This document shows positions 17,994 to 25,324 of a DNA stretch of 64,000 nt, piece by piece (position 1 is the stretch's first letter; the number at the start of each line of letters is the position of its first letter). The stretch is from Mitsuokella sp047974105 (GTDB lineage Bacteria; Bacillota; Negativicutes; Selenomonadales; Selenomonadaceae). The position numbers and the translations under genes are program-made. The stretch lies in NCBI RefSeq assembly GCF_047974105.1, contig NZ_JBHYRS010000008.1:1-64000 (forward strand). Reading direction: 5' to 3'. Below the pieces are notes generated by a model. The model was not told where the DNA came from. It searched no databases and worked only from the letters and a program-made list of their open reading frames with translations.

Positions 17994-19378
17994 TGAAGAA
18001 GGAAAGCATCGCCGCAAAAATTATGGCACAGGGCGAGCTCGTTCTTGATGCACCGCTGCTCATAGGTTCTGGCGGCAGTGATGACAGCGAGGACCAGAAA
18101 GATATCCATGTACTGCGCAACAAGGACGGCATTCCGTATATTCCGGGAACTTCGCTTGCTGGTGTATTGCGGGATTTCATCGAAGCCGATGATCCTGAGA
18201 TGGGAGCGCTGCTCTTTGGCACGCCGCAGGAAAGCAGGAGCAGCGAACGGGAGCTGCAGAGTGCGATTTCGCTGTATGACGTCAAGCTCAGCAATGCTGA
18301 TGTCATCGTACGCGACGGCGTCAGTATCGATGCAGTTACAGGCGTGGCCATGGCTCATCATAAATTCGATTATGAAGCCGTGGACAGCGGCGCGCATGGC
18401 ATCCTGCAGGCAGAAATCACACTGCGCGGCATTCATGCCGAAGCAGCGGAGCAGCTTGAAGGCACTCTGACGCGTCTGCGCGACCGTCTGCTTGGCGGTT
18501 TTTATCTCGGTGCCCACACGACCAAGGGCTTTGGCCGCGTGCATCTCAAGGACCTGACCGTGGATTATTATGATTTCAGTCAGCCAAAGGACGTACTGGC
18601 CTGGCTGAGTCCGGAGCGCGGCAGGGCACAGCAGCATGATGAATATACCGGCAGCACGGAGAAACGCGTTTATGCCGAACAGGATTTTGTCGTAGATGCC
18701 GACTTTGCTCTGGCCCATTCCCTGATTGTCCGCGACTACGATAAAACAGCCCGCGATGCGGCAGGTTCGGGAGATACGTCCATTGCTTCTGTCATGAAGA
18801 CGGACAGCCGCGGCAATTACATTATCCCCGGTACGAGTCTCAAAGGCGTCCTGCGCCATCGGGCCGGATACATCCTGCAGAAGCTCGGCAAAGATGAAAA
18901 AATGGTCGAGCGCATGATGGGCCCTTCCCCCGAAACCATGAAGCTTATGCCAAATGAGGCGAAGATGCGCAGCAAATTTCGTGTCGATGAAGCTGTTATT
19001 TCGCAGGGCGTTGTCAGCAAAGAGCAGTCGCGCAACCGCATTGACCGCTTTACCGGCGGCACCATTGACACAGCGCTCTTTACGACTAAGCCAATCTGGC
19101 AGAAAAAGAAAGATGAGCCTGTCGTGCACCTGCATTTCGGCGTGACAAAGGCAAAGGCATGGGAAGCAGGTCTTACCTTGCTGCTCTTGAAAGACCTCTG
19201 GCTCGGCCGCACAGCTGTCGGCGGTGAAAAGAGCATTGGCCGTGGTACTCTTGAGGGCCTCTCGGCCGAAATCTCGTATCAGGGCAGAAAGTGGCAGCTT
19301 CATAAGGGAACAAACGTGAAAGAAGCAGAAGCAAAAGAATTGCAGCAGTTTGTCACGGCACTTGTTGAGGAGGCATAA
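17993..19378 (+). CDS. cas7: Fused double Cas7 (Csm3-like) subunit
   Basis: 461 aa from ATG 17993, overlapping the csx10 stop by one base with GGAAAGGAG upstream. Two RAMP domains lie in tandem. The first has DAPLLIGSGGSDDSEDQKD and PYIPGTSLAGVLRDF. The second, from about residue 225, has DFALAHSLIVRDYDKTARD and YIIPGTSLKGVLRHR, and ends with the glycine-rich KSIGRGTLEG. Such fusions occur in III-D and in the Cas7-11/III-E lineage; here each half should occupy one position of the effector backbone. Acidic loop residues in both halves may be RNA-cleavage sites. Confidence 0.88.
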   Translation: MKKESIAAKIMAQGELVLDAPLLIGSGGSDDSEDQKDIHVLRNKDGIPYIPGTSLAGVLRDFIEADDPEMGALLFGTPQESRSSERELQSAISLYDVKLSNADVIVRDGVSIDAVTGVAMAHHKFDYEAVDSGAHGILQAEITLRGIHAEAAEQLEGTLTRLRDRLLGGFYLGAHTTKGFGRVHLKDLTVDYYDFSQPKDVLAWLSPERGRAQQHDEYTGSTEKRVYAEQDFVVDADFALAHSLIVRDYDKTARDAAGSGDTSIASVMKTDSRGNYIIPGTSLKGVLRHRAGYILQKLGKDEKMVERMMGPSPETMKLMPNEAKMRSKFRVDEAVISQGVVSKEQSRNRIDRFTGGTIDTALFTTKPIWQKKKDEPVVHLHFGVTKAKAWEAGLTLLLLKDLWLGRTAVGGEKSIGRGTLEGLSAEISYQGRKWQLHKGTNVKEAEAKELQQFVTALVEEA

Positions 19379-19380
19379 GC

Positions 19381-19941
19381 ATGAATCAAGAATTCTTGAA
19401 GATAAATTCCGGAAAACGCCTTGTCAGACCCGTTTCCATATCAAAAGTGGAGACGCTGCTGACGGCTCTGCTTCAGCATGTGCATTTCACGGAAGGCACG
19501 GTCGTGGTCTGGCAGGTTGACAAGATTCGCTGGGGCAAATGGGCTGACGGCAAATTCACGTTTGCAGATGGCCAGCCCGAAAATATCAAACTCTGGCTGG
19601 AATGCCGCGTCTTCAATGAACAGGCTGAGCTTCATCTGACCAGCAGGAAGCTGCGCTTATCCGGCCACCTCGTTGAAGATGGACAGGGGGAGCCTGCAGA
19701 ATATGTGGATGCCTGCTCCCGCTTCTGGGGCGAATGCCAAGAAAAAGATGCAGACTGGATGACACTTCATGATGAAGACCGCAAGCTTTCGCAGAAAATG
19801 CCAGCTGTTGCCGACGAAGCAAGATTCTATGGCCTCGTGACACGCAACTACATTGGCATTAATGAAAAGACGGGTCAGGCTGGCTATGTAGATTACCGTT
19901 ATCTGGCCGTTCGTTCGGCAGATCAGAAAGGGGATGCATAA
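19381..19941 (+). CDS. csx19: Csx19-like type III-D subunit
   Basis: 186 aa between two RAMP genes, starting 2 bases after the previous stop with GAGGAGG upstream. The sequence is rich in aromatic residues (VVVWQVDKIRWGKWADGKFTF) and ends in EARFYGLVTRNYIGINEKTG. Size, position between cas7 and the TIGR03986 RAMP, and overall look fit Csx19 (TIGR03984), a small subunit found in III-D loci. No catalytic motif is seen. Confidence 0.72.
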   Translation: MNQEFLKINSGKRLVRPVSISKVETLLTALLQHVHFTEGTVVVWQVDKIRWGKWADGKFTFADGQPENIKLWLECRVFNEQAELHLTSRKLRLSGHLVEDGQGEPAEYVDACSRFWGECQEKDADWMTLHDEDRKLSQKMPAVADEARFYGLVTRNYIGINEKTGQAGYVDYRYLAVRSADQKGDA

Positions 19942-19942
19942 G

Positions 19943-21820
19943 ATGCCAAATTATTCCAATAACAGGGGGCGCAATTCCTTTAGCGCACGCGATGATGAAA
20001 AAGCAACAGCTGCTTACAACTTTGTATCCCTGCCCGATAAGATTCTGCCTTCTGAGCTCGATGACTATCGTCAGGACCTCTTGTCGGATGATGAAGAACG
20101 CATTCATAGGGCATTTTGCTCTTTCCTGCAAAAGAAAGGCAAGCTGTCCGGGCATATTGACTTGGACATGGAGACGTTAACGCCGCTTTTCATCGGCGGC
20201 AACGGTGAACAGCCCTTTTCTCCGGCAGGCCGCGTCATCCTGCCGGGCAGCACCATTCGCGGCATGGTCAAGAGTCTCTTGAAAATCGTCAGCTGCGGCA
20301 GCTGGCATGGGGACGAAGACATCAATGACCGCCATGTGTATTTCCGCTGCCTGATGGCACCGAGCAAAGCTCCGCTATGGATGAAAGATTTGCATAAACT
20401 TTATAGCAATCGCATGACGACAGGGAAACAGAAAAATACAAAAATGGGAATTCTGGCTAAGGATACGCATGGAAATTACTTTGTTTATCCTTTATTACCG
20501 AATCGTACGCCACAGCGAATCCTGATTCGTGAATATGAAGAAAATTTCCGGGGAGGGGCGTCTATTCCAATTCGAAATTCTTCAACCATTGAATGGCATG
20601 AGGATCAGGCTTATATCATTACAGGCAGCCAGAAGAGAGAAAAATTAATCAATACACAGGCAGCCTATGACCGCCTGTCTGGTGATGAAAAGAAGAAAAA
20701 AGGCAAACAGATGATACGATATTTCAGTCTCAAAAATGTGGACTGGAGCATAAAGCATCGTTTTCCTGTACCGGATGCTGTTGTGAATGATTATGTTGAA
20801 GATACAAATCGCCGCGGCGTTAATCTTTTGGAAAATAAGGATGGACGTCTTTCAGCGGACAGAGCGACAGCACTTGGTGCCAATGTAAGTGAAGATATCG
20901 TTTCAGTTATTCCTTGTGGTTATCTGGCTGAGAATGGTGAAATTACGGCATTTGGTCATGGCTTGAGTTTCCGTATTCCTTATCAGAATGGCATCATGGA
21001 TGCCGTCCCAGCTGCTTTAAAGAAAGACACGATTGATTTTGCTGCTGCTATCTTTGGCAATAAGGAACGCTGGGCCAGCCGTGTCTTTTTTGAAGATGCG
21101 GAACCGGAAGGGAATATAGAGAAATTAGCTACGGCCACTGCTCATCCACTTTTGCAGCCGAATCCGACGTCTTATCAGCTCTATCTGAAGCAGGATGGCA
21201 ATAAGCTCAAGCATTGGGATGCCAACGGTGCCAAAATTCGTGGGTATAAGATGTACTGGCATGATAAAACGTCTGACTGGAAAGCGACACCAAATGAGGA
21301 AAAGCTGACCAATGTCGTACGCAGAATTACGCCAATCAAGCGCGGCAGTAAGTTCCAGGCAAAAATCCGTTTCCAGAATCTCAGTGAGCTTGAGCTCGGT
21401 GCGCTGCTGATGGTCTTTGATCTGGCCGGCAATCGTCAGGCAGCAGCTTATAAGATTGGACAGGGCAAGGGCCTCGGTCTTGGCAGTGTCAAGATTAAGT
21501 CGAAGCTTTATCTGGATACGCCGGAAACGTATACGACGCTCTTTACCGACGGCATATTGAGTGAAAATAATGTGCATGATAGCGGCAAGACGTATCTCGA
21601 TGCTTTTGAAAAATACGTAAATGAGCAGGGGCTTTCGCGCTGCTGGCAGCAGACGATGCGCGAAGTGGCAGAGATGCTTGACTGGAATCATGCCGAGAAG
21701 ACGGCGGGCTGGGCTGAACGCGTCAAGTCGATGAGCGGCGATGTCCAGAACGACACAGTCGATGAACGCTTCCGGACGCGCGCCATCCTGCCGACTGTCG
21801 ATGAGGTATATAAGGGATGA
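19943..21820 (+). CDS. TIGR03986-type CRISPR RAMP protein
   Basis: 625 aa from ATG 19943, 9 bases past AAAGGGG; an ATG at 19934 is too close to that site. The first RAMP segment has DMETLTPLFIGG and RVILPGSTIRGMVKSLL, and a second near residues 440-530 ends with the glycine-rich GQGKGLGLGSVKIKS. Long insertions separate the conserved parts. This build matches the large RAMP (TIGR03986) that accompanies Csx19 and Csx10 in III-D effector complexes. The middle third (about 20400-21000) is more A+T-rich than the rest of the operon. It overlaps cas6 by 4 bases (ATGA). Confidence 0.82.
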   Translation: MPNYSNNRGRNSFSARDDEKATAAYNFVSLPDKILPSELDDYRQDLLSDDEERIHRAFCSFLQKKGKLSGHIDLDMETLTPLFIGGNGEQPFSPAGRVILPGSTIRGMVKSLLKIVSCGSWHGDEDINDRHVYFRCLMAPSKAPLWMKDLHKLYSNRMTTGKQKNTKMGILAKDTHGNYFVYPLLPNRTPQRILIREYEENFRGGASIPIRNSSTIEWHEDQAYIITGSQKREKLINTQAAYDRLSGDEKKKKGKQMIRYFSLKNVDWSIKHRFPVPDAVVNDYVEDTNRRGVNLLENKDGRLSADRATALGANVSEDIVSVIPCGYLAENGEITAFGHGLSFRIPYQNGIMDAVPAALKKDTIDFAAAIFGNKERWASRVFFEDAEPEGNIEKLATATAHPLLQPNPTSYQLYLKQDGNKLKHWDANGAKIRGYKMYWHDKTSDWKATPNEEKLTNVVRRITPIKRGSKFQAKIRFQNLSELELGALLMVFDLAGNRQAAAYKIGQGKGLGLGSVKIKSKLYLDTPETYTTLFTDGILSENNVHDSGKTYLDAFEKYVNEQGLSRCWQQTMREVAEMLDWNHAEKTAGWAERVKSMSGDVQNDTVDERFRTRAILPTVDEVYKG

Positions 21821-22653
21821 TTGGTGCTATCGTTTATCGGCTGCGGGCAGAGGGCTCTGCCCGTCTGCCGAAGTTTCACGGCCGGCTCATGCATGGCCTG
21901 ATGTTCCATTTGCTGCAGTCGTATTCCGATGAACTCGCTTCGTTCATCCATGATGAACTTGACTACAAGCCGTTCACAGTATCCCTGCTGCAGGAAAACA
22001 TCGGCCAGACATATCGGTTGGAAAAGCGCGGCACGGGCAGGCAGAAAGAAGAAGCGTTCTATATAAAAGAAGGGCAGTCTTATTTCTGGCGTGTAACCTC
22101 TCTTCATGACACGCTTCTGCAGCTTTTGGTCGCTCTGCCGCAGGGGGCAGTGCTGCAGGTTGGAGATGCTCCGATGCGCCTTGAAGAAGTCATCGTCGAT
22201 GGCCGTTATCATACGGGCGTCGTCGATGAAAATGAGCTTGTGGCAGGGGCTTTATCGGTGTCCTCGCTGCAGCGCGTTGCTTTCCGCTTTTCGTCTCCTG
22301 TGGCCTTCCGCAATTATGACCGCGATTATCCACTGCCGCTGCCGGATCTCGTTTTTGGCTCTCTGGCCGATAAATGGTCGCAGATGGAAATGCCCTTGGA
22401 AATTGACCGCAAAGCCGTACGGGAAGCTGCTCTTGGCATATCTCCGCTTGAATGGCAGGGCTTCAGCCGCAGGGTTTATTTCGGCCACGACAGGGGGACA
22501 CTCGCCTTTACAGGCATCTTCGCCTATGATATGCGTGAGCTTTCCGAGGATATGCAGCGCATCGCCCTGATGCTCGCGCAGTTTGCCGAGTTTTCCGGGA
22601 CGGGCCGTCTGACGGCACAGGGCTTTGGTCAGACAAAAATCGATTGGCGCTGA
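21817..22653 (+). CDS. cas6: Cas6 crRNA-processing endoribonuclease
   Basis: 278 aa. It has the two-ferredoxin build of Cas6 and ends with the diagnostic glycine-rich loop GTGRLTAQGFGQTK. LQRVAFRFSSPVAFRN marks the start of the second domain, and a candidate catalytic histidine is in the N-terminal half (KFHGRLMHGLMFHLL). It cuts within the repeats to release crRNAs with an 8-base tag. It overlaps the preceding RAMP gene (ATGA) and ends the effector operon. The next promoter begins within 3 bases of its stop. Confidence 0.9.
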   Translation: MIGAIVYRLRAEGSARLPKFHGRLMHGLMFHLLQSYSDELASFIHDELDYKPFTVSLLQENIGQTYRLEKRGTGRQKEEAFYIKEGQSYFWRVTSLHDTLLQLLVALPQGAVLQVGDAPMRLEEVIVDGRYHTGVVDENELVAGALSVSSLQRVAFRFSSPVAFRNYDRDYPLPLPDLVFGSLADKWSQMEMPLEIDRKAVREAALGISPLEWQGFSRRVYFGHDRGTLAFTGIFAYDMRELSEDMQRIALMLAQFAEFSGTGRLTAQGFGQTKIDWR

Positions 22654-22655
22654 CA

Positions 22656-22700
22656 TCACATTATTTTTGACACGAGGAAAGCCCTTCTTTCTGCTAGGAT
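22656..22700 (+). promoter_or_regulatory. Regulon promoter 3 (adaptation operon)
   Basis: TCACATTATTTTTGACA (22656-22672) is followed after 22 bases by TAGGAT (22695-22700). It starts directly behind the cas6 stop and gives cas1-cas2 their own start of transcription within the shared regulon. Confidence 0.7.
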
Positions 22701-22746
22701 GAAAATATCAAGCAATTCCTAAAAAATGGCAGAAAGAAGGGCTTTC
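22677..22746 (+). promoter_or_regulatory. 18-bp perfect hairpin masking the cas1 ribosome site
   Basis: GAAAGCCCTTCTTTCTGC (22677-22694) is the exact reverse complement of GCAGAAAGAAGGGCTTTC (22729-22746). The right arm contains the whole cas1 ribosome site (AAGAAGGG) and ends one base before ATG 22748; the loop is 34 bases. The left arm lies upstream of the -10, so only RNA that starts farther upstream, such as read-through from cas6, could fold this way. Confidence 0.75.
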
Positions 22747-22747
22747 T

Positions 22748-23722
22748 ATGTGTGTCATATATTTGCTTTCAGAACAGACGAGACTGCGTCAGGTGGGAGG
22801 ACGCTTCCTTCTTGAGAAAAATGGCCGGCGCGCAGCCAGCGTTCCCATGGATGAAGTGGAGTGTGTCATTCAGGGAAAGTCGGCCGAGATTACGACACCG
22901 GCGATTTATGAGCTCCTCGCACGCAATATCAGTATCTTTTATGTCGATGGCCGCGGCCGCCTGCTTGGGCAGCTTGGCCGCATGGATTTGTCGTGGGAGC
23001 GCAGCCGCATCCAATATGACAATTTCCGTGATGAAAAACGGCAGGCAGAGCTCATTCGCGATATCATCCGGAGCAAGATGGACGGACAGATTGAACTGCT
23101 GCGTTACTATGCCAAAAATAAAAAGGATTTGGAGCTTGCATATCTTGCCGATGAAGTCCGCAAATATAAGAAGAAGCTCGCAACGACAGCATCAGTCAAT
23201 GAGCTGCGCGGCCTTGAAGGTATGGCTTCACGCAAGTATTTTGATGGCTTTCCGCTCATCCTGAATCAGCAGCTGTGGGAATGGAACGGCCGCAACCGCC
23301 GGCCGCCGGAAGACCCCGTCAATGCGCTTTTGAGTTATGGCTATGCCTTTTTAGAGCGTGAAGTCCGGCTTGCCATTTTAGGGGCCAGGCTCGATGTACG
23401 CGTGGGCTTCCTGCACAGCAACAATGGCCGCAAGGACAGCCTGGTCTATGACCTCATGGAGCCATTCCGCCAGCTCATTATCGACCGCTTTGTGCTGAAG
23501 CTGCTCAACCGCGGTCAGTTCCATCCCGATGATTTTTCTTATGATGATGTCCTTGGCTGCCGCATTGCCGAAAAGGCACGGGAGACGTGGATTCATTGCT
23601 ATGAAGAGATGATGCAGAAGCCCTGCCGTGAATATGAAGGGCTTTCTCCCCGCGAATGGATTCGCAGCTGGATTCGTCAGTTCGCCGATGAATTGTTCCG
23701 CAATGCCGTTTCTGCCGTATGA
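22748..23722 (+). CDS. cas1: Cas1 integrase
   Basis: 324 aa, normal length. It joins with Cas2 to insert new spacers at the leader end. The metal-binding residues are visible: E157 (RGLEGMAS), H223 (GFLHSN) and the pair D235/E238 (DLMEPFR). The N-terminal beta domain includes FYVDGRGRLLGQL. There is no reverse-transcriptase or Cas6 fusion. Translation may be shut off in read-through RNA by the hairpin over its ribosome site. It overlaps cas2 by 4 bases (ATGA). Confidence 0.96.
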   Translation: MCVIYLLSEQTRLRQVGGRFLLEKNGRRAASVPMDEVECVIQGKSAEITTPAIYELLARNISIFYVDGRGRLLGQLGRMDLSWERSRIQYDNFRDEKRQAELIRDIIRSKMDGQIELLRYYAKNKKDLELAYLADEVRKYKKKLATTASVNELRGLEGMASRKYFDGFPLILNQQLWEWNGRNRRPPEDPVNALLSYGYAFLEREVRLAILGARLDVRVGFLHSNNGRKDSLVYDLMEPFRQLIIDRFVLKLLNRGQFHPDDFSYDDVLGCRIAEKARETWIHCYEEMMQKPCREYEGLSPREWIRSWIRQFADELFRNAVSAV

Positions 23723-23997
23723 AGTACCTGATTTGTTATGACATTGCCGAGCAGCGCATTCGGCAGCGCGTGGTCAAGCTGCTCGAGCGCCGCGCTCATC
23801 GTCTGCAGTACAGCGTCTTTCTCGGAGAGTTCAAGGAATGTGAATATAGGGCATTGCGGGAACAGCTCCTTGACATCACGGCAAATTCCGAGAGACGCCT
23901 GCTGCTCATTGTGCCGATGTGCGCCATTTGTGAGGCCAAGACATGGATGGCCGGCAAACCGATGGAAGAAACAGATCCATCGTGCTTTGTCATTTAA
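23719..23997 (+). CDS. cas2: Cas2, adaptation complex subunit
   Basis: 92 aa, normal length. It starts MKYLICYDIAEQRIRQRVVK, with the first-strand aspartate (D9) of the ferredoxin fold, and continues RLQYSVFLGEF as in active Cas2 proteins. It overlaps cas1 by 4 bases and is followed after about 20 bases by a TPR protein in the same operon. Confidence 0.96.
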   Translation: MKYLICYDIAEQRIRQRVVKLLERRAHRLQYSVFLGEFKECEYRALREQLLDITANSERRLLLIVPMCAICEAKTWMAGKPMEETDPSCFVI

Positions 23998-24019
23998 GGA
24001 TATGAGGGAGGGATTCTTT

Positions 24020-25312
24020 TTGGATTTGAAAGAGCTGCATCAGCAGCATCAGTATGAAGAAATTTGTTCCTGCTGGGAGCAGCATAAAAGCACAGATGAA
24101 GAACAGCCCTGGCCGGAATGGAATTACGTCTTTGCCATGAATGCTCTTTATAAACTGAAGCGATATTCAGACTGTCTGGACCTTTATCGGGAATTCCACA
24201 AAGCCTATCCTCAGTCGAATCTCATCAACGACCGGATGGGCTGGGCCGTTTACCATGTCTGCCTGAAAGGGCACGACTTCAAAAAGGGAGATAACGGGCG
24301 TTATCTCAAACAGGTCGATTATGTCCTGCATCATTGTGAGCCTGGCCCATATTCTCCTGTGGCTCTGGTGGTCGGACAGGCCGTTAAAGCCATTCTCAGC
24401 GGCAGCCTTGGCAGCAAAATCGATTATCAGCGGGCCAATGATTATCTTGATCTTCTGGATCCGAAAAGCTTATCACAGGAAGCACGGATATTCCAGCAGG
24501 AGGATGGCAAGACTCGCAAGTTATCCTCACAGCAGGAAAAATGGTACGCCTCGAAATGCAAGGTGCTGCTGCATCTAAAGAGATACGATGACTGTGTTGC
24601 CTGCTGTGATCAGGCACTTTCTGTCATCGATCATTTTCACAGCAACAATGACGTCTGGCTCAGGAGACTTAAGATTGAGGCTCTGCTGCAGCTTGGGCGT
24701 GTCGCCGATGCCAAAGGTACTTTTGAGCAGATGCTCACGAGTCCGTTCCATCCGTGGGTACTTTATGAACTCGGCTATTATATTGCCGTTGCAGAAAAGA
24801 ATCCGGCATCTGCCCTGAAGTATATCGGAACCTGTGCTTTAGCCGACCAGAGTCACGAGATGCGCGTGAAATTCTACGAGGTTTCGTCCGATTTCCTGTA
24901 TCAGCACGGCTTTGAACACATGGCCATGCTGCAGGCCCATCTTGTCGATCTCATCCGTCAGGAAAAGGAATGGAAAGCCCAGGTGCATCGTCATAAATGG
25001 CAGATTGCAGAGGATGTCACCGCGCTCGATAAAAAAGCCACGCTTAAGGAACTGCGGGCATTCTGGCAGGAACAGCGCGATAAAGACAAGGTATTTCTGG
25101 AAGGGACTGTTAAGACGGTATTGCCTTCCGGCAGAAATGGGTTTATTAAAAGCCAAACGGGCCCTGATTACTTCTTCTCGTTTGCTGACGTAAAATCTGG
25201 CCGCCAGCAGATAAAAGAGGGGACACCTGTACGCTTTACGCTGGTGAAAAGATTAGACCGCAAGAAAAATCGCCTGTCTGATAATGCCGTGGAGATTACG
25301 GTCCAAAAATAA
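24020..25312 (+). CDS. TPR protein with C-terminal cold-shock-like domain
   Basis: 430 aa from TTG 24020, chosen because GAGGGAGGGA lies about 8 bases upstream; ATG 24002 is in frame but has its purine run almost touching it. Residues 1-350 are paired helices of TPR type (NYVFAMNALYKLKRYSDCLDLY, CKVLLHLKRYDDCVACCDQAL). Residues about 360-430 resemble a cold-shock/OB domain: VFLEGTVKTVLPSGRNGFIK, then DYFFSFADV, matching the GTVKWF...GFI...VFVHFS layout. It is embedded in the cas1-cas2 operon, 12 bases before the next gene. An RNA- or single-strand-DNA-binding role in adaptation or effector assembly is inference; no known Cas family matches. Confidence 0.65.
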   Translation: MDLKELHQQHQYEEICSCWEQHKSTDEEQPWPEWNYVFAMNALYKLKRYSDCLDLYREFHKAYPQSNLINDRMGWAVYHVCLKGHDFKKGDNGRYLKQVDYVLHHCEPGPYSPVALVVGQAVKAILSGSLGSKIDYQRANDYLDLLDPKSLSQEARIFQQEDGKTRKLSSQQEKWYASKCKVLLHLKRYDDCVACCDQALSVIDHFHSNNDVWLRRLKIEALLQLGRVADAKGTFEQMLTSPFHPWVLYELGYYIAVAEKNPASALKYIGTCALADQSHEMRVKFYEVSSDFLYQHGFEHMAMLQAHLVDLIRQEKEWKAQVHRHKWQIAEDVTALDKKATLKELRAFWQEQRDKDKVFLEGTVKTVLPSGRNGFIKSQTGPDYFFSFADVKSGRQQIKEGTPVRFTLVKRLDRKKNRLSDNAVEITVQK

Positions 25313-25324
25313 GGGGATGATTCT

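Noticed and set aside
17945..19303. 452-codon minus-strand frame
   Set aside because: It mirrors the fused cas7 gene and shows no recognisable protein.
13785..22653. Calling the locus type III-A or III-B
   Set aside because: There is no Csm2/Cmr5 small subunit or Csm4/Cmr3; csx10, csx19 and the HD-less Cas10 fit III-D.
22677..22746. Reading the promoter-flanking inverted repeats as invertible promoters (phase variation)
   Set aside because: The loops are only about 23-60 bases, one arm lies in or over the promoter itself, and no invertase gene is present; masking of the ribosome site explains their placement better.
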